NCBI GenBank assembly: GCA_030426085.1 | Contig: JAUHYW010000070.1 | Location: forward strand, 1 to 58,986 | Source: a bacterium | GTDB taxonomy: Bacteria; Myxococcota_A; Bradymonadia; UBA7976; UBA1532 | Length of the DNA stretch: 58,986 nt | Reading direction: 5' to 3' | Shown here: positions 33,135 to 41,593 of the stretch, one piece after another | Numbering within the stretch: position 1 is the first letter of the stretch | How the letters are laid out: every line of letters starts with the position of its first letter | The notes under the pieces: model-generated | The model's database searches: none | Seen by the model: the letters and a program-made list of their open reading frames with translations, nothing else | Told to the model about the DNA's origin: nothing | Translations under genes and position numbers: made by a program

Positions 33135-34067
33135 ATGTCCCGCAGCGCCGGATGGGCGAGCGTGCTGCTCGCCGCGCTGACGCTCGAACCCGCCCACGCC
33201 GATCAGCCGGCCGACACCGCGCCCGAGATCCCCCGGGCGGCGCCCGCCGAGCCGGCGACGCGCAAGGGGACCGGCGGCTGGCGCTTCCGGGTGCAGCCCC
33301 AGTTCCGGGTGATCCCCAAGGGGCTCGACGTCCGCCTCGAGGCGGCGTGGCGCTCGCCCATGTGGCGCGACCGCAGCGGGTTGCTCTTCGACGGCACCTA
33401 CATCGAGGTCGGCCCCATCGCCCGCCTGAGCCCGGCGTCGCTGCACCCCGGGGTGGCGGTCAAGACGGTGCCCATCGCCCCCCTCGAGCTCGAGGCGTCG
33501 GTGTGGCAGCTCCGCTACTTCGGCAACTTCGGCAGCCTGTTCGAGTACGAGAGCGTCGACGCCGACTGGAGCCCCGAGCAGCGCGACCGGGCGTCGAGCG
33601 AGGGCCTCGGGCGGCACGAGACCGGCTGGGCGATGAGCTTCAAGGCGGTGCTGCGGCTGAAGCTGGGGCCCATCGTGTGGCTCACCGACTTCATCCATCA
33701 TTGGATGAGCGCGCCCGACGTGATGGAGGGCCACGGGTGGTACGAGTCCAGCTCGGACCTGCTGCTGGCCCGCGAGGATCACGTGCAGACGATCAACAGC
33801 AACCTGGGCTACCTGCTGTGGGGCCACCCGTCGGCCGACGAGTTCCTGCTGCTCGGGGTGCGCTGGGAGGGCTGGCGCTCGCTGGAGAGCGCCCAGGAGC
33901 GGCAGATGCTGTCGCTGCTGACGATGTGGCGCCCCGGCTGGCTGCACGAGCAGCACTTCACCGTGGGGCTGCTGACCGGGGTCTACATCGACGACCCCTA
34001 TCGCACCGGGCTGCCCTACATCGCCGGCTTCCTGCAGTTCAACTGGCTCGACGACGAAGCCCGCTGA
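33135..34067 (+). CDS. Exported protein, probable outer-membrane beta-barrel
   Basis: The protein has 310 residues with a signal peptide cleaved after 'EPAHA'. After a Pro/Ala-rich stretch the chain alternates polar and aromatic residues in strand-like runs ('WRFRVQPQFRVIPKGLDVRLEAAWRSPMWR', 'LLGVRWEGWRSLESAQ', 'FTVGLLTGVYIDD') and ends 'LQFNW', which suits a beta-barrel. No family is recognised. ATG 33135 has GGGGAGGAGG just upstream, a very strong ribosome binding site. It lies upstream of the acyl-CoA dehydrogenase gene but with a separate 107-bp leader. Confidence 0.65.
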   Translation: MSRSAGWASVLLAALTLEPAHADQPADTAPEIPRAAPAEPATRKGTGGWRFRVQPQFRVIPKGLDVRLEAAWRSPMWRDRSGLLFDGTYIEVGPIARLSPASLHPGVAVKTVPIAPLELEASVWQLRYFGNFGSLFEYESVDADWSPEQRDRASSEGLGRHETGWAMSFKAVLRLKLGPIVWLTDFIHHWMSAPDVMEGHGWYESSSDLLLAREDHVQTINSNLGYLLWGHPSADEFLLLGVRWEGWRSLESAQERQMLSLLTMWRPGWLHEQHFTVGLLTGVYIDDPYRTGLPYIAGFLQFNWLDDEAR

Positions 34068-34174
34068 GCCGGTGAGCGATCCGGCGCTCGGATCCTGCTA
34101 GACTGCCCGCGCCCGATGCCCCCGCTCGATGGCCGCCGCCGTCATCGACCCGACCCCCGAACCACGAGGAGCCC

Positions 34175-35320
34175 ATGGTCGACTTCCGCCTCAGCCAGGA
34201 GCAGCAGCAGCTCCGCGACCTCGCCCGCGACTTCGCCCGCAACGAGATCCGCCCCGTCGCCGCCCACCACGACCGCACCGGGGAGTTCCCGGTCGAGGTG
34301 CTGCGCAAGGCGTGGGATCTGGGCCTGATGAACACCCACATCCCCGAGGCCTACGGCGGCATCGGGCTCGGCAGCCTCGACAGCGCCATCATGGGCGAGG
34401 AGAACGCCTGGGGCTGCACCGGGGTGAGCACGGCCATCGAGGCCAATACGCTGGCCGAGGCCCCGGTCATCGTGGCCGGCAGCGAGGACCAGAAGAAGAA
34501 GTACCTCGGCCGCATGACCGAGGACTTCCTGTTCGCGGCGTACGGGGTCACCGAGCCCGGCGCCGGGTCGGACGTGGCGAACATCCGGGCCACCGCCGTG
34601 CGCAAGGGCGACGTCTACGTGCTCAACGGCGGCAAGATGTGGATCACGAACGCCGGGCACGCCAACTGGTTCTTCGTGCTGGCCAAGACCGATCCCGAGG
34701 CCGGGCACCGGGGCATGACCGGGTTCATCGTCGACGGCGACAGCCCGGGGCTGAGCGTCGGCAAGAAGGAATGGAACATGGGCCAGCGGGCGAGCGACAC
34801 CCGCGCGGTCACCTTCGAGGACGTCGAGGTGCCGGCCGCCAACCGCCTCGGCGAAGAGGGCATGGGCTTCAAGATCGCCATGAAGGCGTTCGACATCACC
34901 CGCCCGATGGTGGCCTCGGGCGCGGTGGGGCTGGCCCGCTCGGCCTACGAGCACGCGGTGGACTACGCCCGGCAGCGCAAGACCATGGGCGTGCCCATCT
35001 GGATGCATCAGGGCGTCGGCTTCATGATCGCCGACATGGCCAAGGACATCGACGCCGCCCGGCTGCTGGTGTGGCAGGCGGCGTGGACCATCGATCAGGG
35101 CGTGCGCAATACGAAGCAGGCGGCGATGGCCAAGTGCTTCGCGGCCGACGTGGCCCACCGGGTGGCCAGCGACGCGGTGCAGGTCTTCGGGGGCAACGGC
35201 TTCAACACCGAGTATCCGGTCGAGAAGCTGCTGCGCGATTCGAAGATCTTCCAGATCTACGAGGGCACCAGCCAGATCCAGCGGCTCATCCTCACCAAGG
35301 AGATCTTCAGCCGCCGCTGA
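34175..35320 (+). CDS. Acyl-CoA dehydrogenase
   Basis: The protein has 381 residues, full length for the family. It shows the FAD/substrate signatures '[11 protein letters not shown]' and '[21 protein letters not shown]', the '[35 protein letters not shown]' block, and the Glu of 'IYEGT', which is the catalytic base in medium- and short-chain enzymes. It catalyses the FAD-dependent alpha,beta-dehydrogenation that opens beta-oxidation. No electron-transfer flavoprotein or enoyl-CoA hydratase gene is adjacent. ATG 34175 follows GAGGAG. Confidence 0.93.
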   Translation: MVDFRLSQEQQQLRDLARDFARNEIRPVAAHHDRTGEFPVEVLRKAWDLGLMNTHIPEAYGGIGLGSLDSAIMGEENAWGCTGVSTAIEANTLAEAPVIVAGSEDQKKKYLGRMTEDFLFAAYGVTEPGAGSDVANIRATAVRKGDVYVLNGGKMWITNAGHANWFFVLAKTDPEAGHRGMTGFIVDGDSPGLSVGKKEWNMGQRASDTRAVTFEDVEVPAANRLGEEGMGFKIAMKAFDITRPMVASGAVGLARSAYEHAVDYARQRKTMGVPIWMHQGVGFMIADMAKDIDAARLLVWQAAWTIDQGVRNTKQAAMAKCFAADVAHRVASDAVQVFGGNGFNTEYPVEKLLRDSKIFQIYEGTSQIQRLILTKEIFSRR

Positions 35321-35410
35321 CGCCGCGCCGCGCCCGACGGGGTGGCGATATCTCTATGGTTCCGAGCGCGCTCGCTCGGCATGCTGAGCCCACGACGAAG
35401 GGGGGATGGC

Positions 35411-37186
35411 ATGTGGAGACGCGCAAGACGGGGCGCAGGGTGGCTGGTCTGTCTGGCGGCTTTGCTGACGGGCTGTGACGACGGCAGCGACGCGGGGCCC
35501 GACACCCAGGTCACCGCCGACGGGGGTGACCCTGAGCCCGAGCCGATGCCCGACGGCGCGGTCGACCCCGACGACGGCGTGCAGCCGGACGGGGGGCCGA
35601 CGCCGGATGGGCCGATCGCCGCGCTGATGCAGGCGGTCGACATGACCCGCTACGCCGACGATCTGGAGTTCATCGCCCGCGGGCCGCGCCAGTCGCCCGA
35701 CGGCGCCCACTGGCAGGCGGCGCAGGATCGCTGCGCCGAGGTCTTCCTCGCGGCGGGCTTCGAGGTGACCCGCCAGCCGTTCTACGGGGGCGGGGTCAAC
35801 GTCATCGGCGTGCTGCCGGGCACCGCGCGCCCCGACGAGCACGTCGTGCTCGCGGCCCACTACGACACCGAGTTCGAGTGCAACGGCGCCGACGACAACG
35901 CCAGCGGCGTGGCCGGCGTGCTCGAGGCGGCGCGGGTCCTCGGCGCCCGACGCTTCGAGCGGACCCTCGTCTTCGCCTGCTTCGACGCCGAGGAGTACAC
36001 CTTCCGCGGCTCGATCGACTATGTGCTTCGGGCGCAGACGCCGCAGCCCGATATCCGGGGCATGATCGCGCTGGAGATGATCGGCTACACCGACGATCGG
36101 CCCGGCAGTCAGGGCCGGCCGGAGGGGCTGGCGCTGGCCTTCCCTGCGCTCGGCGAGGCCCTCGACGCCCGGGAGGATCGGGGGGACTTCCTCCTCTACG
36201 CCGCCGACGACGATCCCGAGATGATCGGGGCGTTGCAGTCGGCGGCCGCGTCGGCCGGGCTGCCGCTGATCGGCGTGCAGCTGGATCGCTTCCTGCGCGA
36301 GAGCCCGCTGACCGGGGCCTTCCAGCGCTCCGACCATGTGCCGTTCTGGGCCGCCGGCTACCCGGGCATGATGCTCACCGACACCGCCGAGTACCGGAAC
36401 CCGAACTATCACTGCACGCTGGGCGACGACGACATCGGCACGATCGACATGGACTTCGCCGTGACGGTCACGACCGCGGTCGTGGGCGGGCTGGCGGCGG
36501 TGGCGGTGCCGGCCGAGGGGCCGCCGGCCGAGGGTCGGATCGTCGAGCCGGCGGCCCCTCGTTCGCCGCTGACGGGGGTCTGTGATCCGATCGGGCAGGA
36601 CTGCGACGACGGTCAGCGGTGCGCGCTGGTCCTGGGTGACATCGGGGCGCTGGTCTGCGCGCCGCCCCCGGCCGAGCCGCTGGGCCTCGACGCGCCGTGC
36701 GCGCGGGCGGCAGACGGCTCCGACACCTGCGAGCCGGGGCTCTTCTGCACCCAGACCGGCCGGCCGCTGGGCGCCGAGCGTCGGTGCCGTACGCTGTGCC
36801 TCACCCGGGCCGACTGTGAAGGCGACGAGCTCTGCCCATGGCTGGGCTTCGAAGCCAGCAACTGCGTCGCCACATGCGATCTGTTCGACGATGACTGCCC
36901 CGATGGCACCAAGTGCGGGCTCAGCGTCGACAACGGACGGATCGATCACGGGTTCGGTTGTCGGCTCGCCGGGGACGCCGACGAGGGCGCAGCGTGCGGC
37001 AGCAACGACTGCCGGCCGGGCCTCGTCTGCGGCAGCGCGCTCTCGCTGCCCGCCGACATCGGCTGCGTGGCGTGGTGCCGGGTGTCGGCGCCCGACTGCG
37101 GCGAGGGTCGGACCTGCCGCCACATCCCCCGCGCGGGCATCGACGAAGACATCGGCGTGTGCCTGCCCACCGCGCGGCTGCCCTGA
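35411..37186 (+). CDS. M28-family metallopeptidase lipoprotein with Cys-rich tail
   Basis: The protein has 591 residues. A basic N-terminus and hydrophobic core end in the lipobox 'LLTGC', followed by an Asp/Pro-rich linker. The M28 domain shows the di-zinc ligand motifs 'AAHYDTEF', 'GADDNASG', 'FDAEEY' and a late 'NYHCTLGDD' His. M28 enzymes are aminopeptidases or carboxypeptidases. After about residue 380 comes a tail of roughly 200 residues with some 20 cysteines in short modules ('CDPIGQDCDDGQRCALV'), like the Cys-rich ends of many myxobacterial surface proteins. It converges on the large kinase-ATPase gene. ATG 35411 follows a G-rich ribosome binding site and is the Met nearest the signal core. 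Confidence 0.88.
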   Translation: MWRRARRGAGWLVCLAALLTGCDDGSDAGPDTQVTADGGDPEPEPMPDGAVDPDDGVQPDGGPTPDGPIAALMQAVDMTRYADDLEFIARGPRQSPDGAHWQAAQDRCAEVFLAAGFEVTRQPFYGGGVNVIGVLPGTARPDEHVVLAAHYDTEFECNGADDNASGVAGVLEAARVLGARRFERTLVFACFDAEEYTFRGSIDYVLRAQTPQPDIRGMIALEMIGYTDDRPGSQGRPEGLALAFPALGEALDAREDRGDFLLYAADDDPEMIGALQSAAASAGLPLIGVQLDRFLRESPLTGAFQRSDHVPFWAAGYPGMMLTDTAEYRNPNYHCTLGDDDIGTIDMDFAVTVTTAVVGGLAAVAVPAEGPPAEGRIVEPAAPRSPLTGVCDPIGQDCDDGQRCALVLGDIGALVCAPPPAEPLGLDAPCARAADGSDTCEPGLFCTQTGRPLGAERRCRTLCLTRADCEGDELCPWLGFEASNCVATCDLFDDDCPDGTKCGLSVDNGRIDHGFGCRLAGDADEGAACGSNDCRPGLVCGSALSLPADIGCVAWCRVSAPDCGEGRTCRHIPRAGIDEDIGVCLPTARLP

Positions 37187-37211
37187 CGCGCCGGGGGCGG
37201 GCCCGCGCGCA

Positions 37212-40200
37212 TCACTGCGTATTGTGGGTCCCGTGGCTGGTGCTGGCCATCGAGGCCATCATCAGCTTGTCGATGCGCTCGACCAGATCGGGCCGCCGGG
37301 CCAGCACCGCCAGGTTCTTGAGGTCGCGCCGCAGGCGGTCGGTCTCGACGTCGCTCAGCCGCACGTCGTAGCGCAGATCCTCGGCGTGCATCAGCGCCAA
37401 CTCGGCGTCGGTCCAGCTCTCTTCCATCGCGTGGGCCCAGGCTTGCCCCAGGCAGGCCATGTACTCCAGCACGAAGAGGTTGCCCCGGGCCGCCTGTCGG
37501 GCCTCCTCGAAGGCGGTGAGCGCGGTGGCGGCGTCCTCCCGGGCCCAGGCGCACAGGCCGAGCTGGAGGCGGGCGTCGACCGAGGCGACCTCGAGCCCCT
37601 CCTCGATGGCCTCGTCGGCGATGGCCTCGAAGGTGTGCTCGGCCCGGTCGACCCGCCCCTGGATGCGGTCGAGCCGGGCCAGCGCGCTGCGGGCCTGGAG
37701 CCGGGAGCCGACGAGGCCGGCCTCGATGGCGCTCTCCAGGCTGAACTCGTAGGCCACCAGCGCCAGGTCGAGCTCGCCGGTGTGCTGGTAGAACTTGCCC
37801 AGCGAGTGGTGCACGTCGGCCAGCGCCCGCCGGTCGCCGCTCTCGCGGGCGAAGCGCAGGGCCTCCCACAGCCACTGCTCGGCCTGATCGGCGTCGTCGT
37901 GGGCCAGCTTGAGCACGCCCAGCCGGCCGGCGGCCCGGGCCCCCACGGCGTCCAGATCGTGCGCCCGGGCGATGTCGACCCCCGCCCGGGCCTGGGTCTC
38001 GGCCTCGGCCGGCTGGCCGGCGTGCTCGGCGGCGTCGCTGGCGAGCAGGTGCAGCTCGCAGCGGGTCTCGGGGTCGAGCTGGCCCTCGTCGTCGTCCCAC
38101 TTGAACAGCCGGCGGGTGAACGAGACGGTGTGCCCCATCAGCCCGGCGGCGTGCAGCCGGTGGGCCCCGTCGACCCCCATCTCGAGCGCCCGGGCCCGCT
38201 CGCCGCCGGCCCACAGGTGGCGGGCGACGACCTCGACCTCGATGCCGGTGGGATCGGCCTCGGCCCGCCGCGCGCGCAGCCCGGCGGCGGCGAGGTTGAT
38301 CGGGCCCCAGTTGGGCAGGTCGCGGCAGATCTTGCGGAGCTGGGCCCGCACGAGGTCGTGGCTGAAGCGCCACCGGTTGGGGCCCTGATCCAGCGCGAGG
38401 CCGGTGCTGACCGCCTTGTCGAGCAGGGCCTCGAGCTGATCGTTCTCCCCGGTCAGCTCGGGCGCCTGGGGGTCGCCGGGCACCGCGCACAGGACGCTCA
38501 GCGGGCGCAGGGTGAACGAGCGCCCGAGCAGCGTCGCCCGGGCCAGCATGCTCAGCATCTCGCCGCCCAGCGCGCCCTCGGTGGCCCGGGCGATGCGCTC
38601 GGCGAGCACCGTGTTGGGGTCGTTGGGCGCGCTGCCGTAGCCCTCGGCCTCGAGGTAGCCCCGCACCGCCTCGAGCGCGATGAGCGGGTTGCCGGCGGCC
38701 ATGACGCTCGCCGCCTCGGCCACCCCCGGCTCCATGCGGGCCAGGGACTCCAGCGCCGGGGCCAGCTCGAGCGGGTTGACCGGGCCCAGCCGCACGAGGA
38801 CCGCGTTGGGCAGCCGCAGCACGGCCTTGCGCGCCGCCTGCACCGTGGTCCGCTCGCTGGGGCGCAGGGTCACCACGACCAGCAGCTTCTCGGGGCCGGT
38901 GCGGGCGAGGCGGTGCACCAGCCGCAGCACCTTGCCCTCGGGCGACCACTGGGCGTCGTCGGCCCACAGCAGCAGCGGGTCGTCGGCGCCCAGCTCGCCC
39001 ACCAGCCGGGCCGCCCCGCGCACGTGCAGATCGCTGGCCGGCCCCTCGTGGGGCGCGCTGCTCCACAACACCTCGATGGCTCGGGCCCGCTGCTCGCGGT
39101 CGGGGAAGACCGCGCCCAGCGCCTCCTCGGCCCGCTCCCGGGCAAGGCCGGGCAGGCCCACGAAGCGCAGCACCGCCTGACGCAGCCCGCCGCCGCTGCG
39201 CACCTGCGGCTCGCTGCGCACCACCAGGGCCCGCATGCGCCCGCTCTCTTCGACCGTCTCGCGAAGCCATCCGGCCAGCCGGCTCTTGCCCAGCCCGGCC
39301 GCGCCCTCGACGATGACCACCTGGGGCCCCGCGCCCCGGCTGGCGGCGTCGGCGGCGGCGAGCAGCGTGCGCTGGGCCTCCTCCCGGCCGACCAGGGGCG
39401 GCATGCGCAGGTGGGCCAGCGCCGGGCCGCCCAACCCCTCGAAGGGCAACAGGTCTTCGGTGATCGGCTCGTCGTACAGCAGCCGCCCCGGGGGCGGGCC
39501 GAACGGCACGGTGGGCGGCGGATCACCCAGCGCGGCCAGCGCCCGGCGCACCGCGGCCACCGAGCGGTGGCGGAGGGCGGGGGACTTGTCGAGCATGCGC
39601 TGCACGATGGGCACCAGCCCCGGGGGGGCCTCGACGTCGTCCCGCACGAACAGCGGCGGCAGCGGCGAGCGCTGGTGATGGGCCAGCAGGTGGCGCCCGT
39701 GATAGGGCAGATCGCCGGTCAGGATCTCGAACAGGATGATGCCCAGGCTGTAGATGTCGGTCCACGGCCCGGTGCCGACCACGTTGCCCGAGGCCGCCTC
39801 GGGGGCGATGTAGGCCGGAGTGCCCTCGATGCGTCGCCCGGCCCGGCGGGCGTCGGGCACGGCGAGGGCGATGCCGAAGTCGACCAGCCTGACCGCCCCC
39901 GGGCCGACGACCTCGGGCAGCAGCAGCACGTTGCCCGGCTTGAGGTCGCGGTGCACCAGATCGCGGGCGTGGGCGTGGGCCAGCCCGGCGAGCAGGCCGT
40001 CGAGCAGCGTCCACAGGCGGGGCCAGCTCCACGGCCCGCGGGTGTACTGGCCGAGCGGCGCGCCGTCGACGTACTCCATGGCCATGAACGGCGAGCCCTC
40101 GGGCGTGCGCCCGTAATCGAGCACCCGCACCACCCCGGGGTGGTTCAGCCGGGCCATCGCCCGCACCTCGCGGTTGAACGAGCGCTCGGCCGAGCCCCGG

Positions 40201-40337
40201 CGGTCGTTGCGCAGGTTGAGCACCTTGACCGCGCAGTGCCCGTCGCCCTCGGCCTTCGCCAGCCACACGCTGCCCATCGAGCCCTCGCCCACTTCGCGCA
40301 GGGGTCGGTAGCCGTCGGGGAAGTCCTGGGGCAGCAT
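37212..40337 (-). CDS. Ser/Thr kinase fused to AAA-type ATPase and TPR region
   Basis: The protein has 1041 residues. The kinase domain ('GEGSMGSVWLA', 'HRDLKPGNVLL', 'VDFG', 'GTPAYIAPE') is followed by an AAA_16-like NTPase (Walker A 'GAAGLGKSRLA', Walker B 'LLLWADDAQWS') and a long TPR-like C-terminus ('ADVHHSLGKFYQHTGELDLALVAYEFSLESAI'). It has the same domain order as the protein at 14068-17262, but the sequences differ throughout, so these are old paralogues and not a recent duplication. No separate regulator gene is adjacent; the neighbours are an M28 peptidase (convergent) and dinB (same strand, 96 bp away). The start ATG 40337 lies directly before the kinase core. Confidence 0.85.
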   Translation of the reverse strand: MLPQDFPDGYRPLREVGEGSMGSVWLAKAEGDGHCAVKVLNLRNDRRGSAERSFNREVRAMARLNHPGVVRVLDYGRTPEGSPFMAMEYVDGAPLGQYTRGPWSWPRLWTLLDGLLAGLAHAHARDLVHRDLKPGNVLLLPEVVGPGAVRLVDFGIALAVPDARRAGRRIEGTPAYIAPEAASGNVVGTGPWTDIYSLGIILFEILTGDLPYHGRHLLAHHQRSPLPPLFVRDDVEAPPGLVPIVQRMLDKSPALRHRSVAAVRRALAALGDPPPTVPFGPPPGRLLYDEPITEDLLPFEGLGGPALAHLRMPPLVGREEAQRTLLAAADAASRGAGPQVVIVEGAAGLGKSRLAGWLRETVEESGRMRALVVRSEPQVRSGGGLRQAVLRFVGLPGLARERAEEALGAVFPDREQRARAIEVLWSSAPHEGPASDLHVRGAARLVGELGADDPLLLWADDAQWSPEGKVLRLVHRLARTGPEKLLVVVTLRPSERTTVQAARKAVLRLPNAVLVRLGPVNPLELAPALESLARMEPGVAEAASVMAAGNPLIALEAVRGYLEAEGYGSAPNDPNTVLAERIARATEGALGGEMLSMLARATLLGRSFTLRPLSVLCAVPGDPQAPELTGENDQLEALLDKAVSTGLALDQGPNRWRFSHDLVRAQLRKICRDLPNWGPINLAAAGLRARRAEADPTGIEVEVVARHLWAGGERARALEMGVDGAHRLHAAGLMGHTVSFTRRLFKWDDDEGQLDPETRCELHLLASDAAEHAGQPAEAETQARAGVDIARAHDLDAVGARAAGRLGVLKLAHDDADQAEQWLWEALRFARESGDRRALADVHHSLGKFYQHTGELDLALVAYEFSLESAIEAGLVGSRLQARSALARLDRIQGRVDRAEHTFEAIADEAIEEGLEVASVDARLQLGLCAWAREDAATALTAFEEARQAARGNLFVLEYMACLGQAWAHAMEESWTDAELALMHAEDLRYDVRLSDVETDRLRRDLKNLAVLARRPDLVERIDKLMMASMASTSHGTHNTQ

Positions 40338-40433
40338 GCGGTCGGGGCTCCTGACGTGCCGCTGAAGGCGGACGGCCACCTTTGCACGCCCGGTGGAGCC
40401 CGGCAAGCCCCTCCGCGGGGCCTGTCGACCGGA

Positions 40434-41525
40434 TCAGATCCGGGGGAACAGCGGCAGCTGGACCGGCGCCCGGGCGGGCACGAGGTCGTAGCCGGTCAGC
40501 CCGACGAGGCGGTAGGGCTGCTCCAGTTCGAAGCCGTCCAGCAGCCGGCGGGCGGCGGCCAGCAGCGGCGGCGCGGCGTCGGTCGGCGCGGTCAGGGCGC
40601 ACTGGCGGGTCGTGATCCGGAAGTCGGCGCTCTTGAGCTTCACCCGGGCCCCGCCGGCCAGCCGCCCCTTGCGTTGCAGCCGCCGGGCGACCTCGTCCGC
40701 GGCCGTCTCGAGGATGGGCTCGATGGCCGCCCGCCCGCGCACGTCGGTCGTCAGCGTACGCTCCCAGCCGATGGACTTGGGCTCGCGGTGGCTGACCACC
40801 GGCCGGGGATCGAGCGCCCGCGCCAGATCGCGGAAGTGAGGCCCGAGCCGCCCCAGCGGGGCCAGCGTCGTATCGTCGGCGGCGGCGACCTGCCCGATGG
40901 TGCGCAGCCCCAGCGCCTCGATGCGGGCGGCGGTCTTGGGCCCCGCGCCCCACAGTCGCGACACCGACAGCGGAGCCAGGAACGCCCGCGCCTCGCCCGG
41001 GGGCACGATGGTCAGCCCGTCGGGCTTGTGGAAGTCGCTGGCCACCTTGGCGACGAACTTGGTGGCCGAGACGCCCACCGAGACGGTCAGCCCGCCGGTG
41101 GCCGCGCGCACCGCGTCCTTCAGCGCCCGCCCCAGCGCCGCCGGGCCGGCGAAGCGATCGGCGGTGGTGCTCGCGTCGAGGAAGGCTTCGTCCAGGCTGA
41201 GCGACTCGACCTCGGGCGCGAACGTGGCGAAGACCGCCATCACCTGCCGCGAGACCTCCTTGTAGCGCTCGAAGCGCGGCCGCAGGACGACCGCGTGGGG
41301 GATGCGGCGCAGGGCGAGCGCCATCGGCATCGCGCTGCCCACCCCATACGGTCGGGCCTCGTAGCTCGCCGTCGCCACGACCCCCCGCTCGACCGGACCC
41401 CCGATGAGCAGCGGCCGCCCGCGCAGCGCCGGGTCGTCGAGCTGCTCCACCGACGCGTAGAACGCGTCCATGTCGGCGTGCACGATCACCCGGGGCGGTG
41501 ACCCGTCGGCGGCATCCAGCGGCAT
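40434..41525 (-). CDS. dinB: DNA polymerase IV (Y family)
   Basis: The protein has 363 residues. Metal-binding carboxylates are present in 'HADMDAFYASVEQ' and 'LSLDEAFLD'; 'SVGVSATKFVAKVASDFHKPDGL' and the little-finger region 'SIGWERTLTTDV' are also typical. The last residues 'QLPLF' form a sliding-clamp binding motif. The enzyme copies past damaged bases with low fidelity. No LexA-like box was noticed in the 68 bp upstream. The N-terminus 'PLDAADGSPP' before the fold is slightly long but has no better in-frame start. Confidence 0.95.
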   Translation of the reverse strand: MPLDAADGSPPRVIVHADMDAFYASVEQLDDPALRGRPLLIGGPVERGVVATASYEARPYGVGSAMPMALALRRIPHAVVLRPRFERYKEVSRQVMAVFATFAPEVESLSLDEAFLDASTTADRFAGPAALGRALKDAVRAATGGLTVSVGVSATKFVAKVASDFHKPDGLTIVPPGEARAFLAPLSVSRLWGAGPKTAARIEALGLRTIGQVAAADDTTLAPLGRLGPHFRDLARALDPRPVVSHREPKSIGWERTLTTDVRGRAAIEPILETAADEVARRLQRKGRLAGGARVKLKSADFRITTRQCALTAPTDAAPPLLAAARRLLDGFELEQPYRLVGLTGYDLVPARAPVQLPLFPRI

Positions 41526-41593
41526 GCGCCGTTGATGGCACGCCGCGCCGGCCGTTTCAAGCGCGAACTACTCGGGTGTTCAGGTGTACCCGA

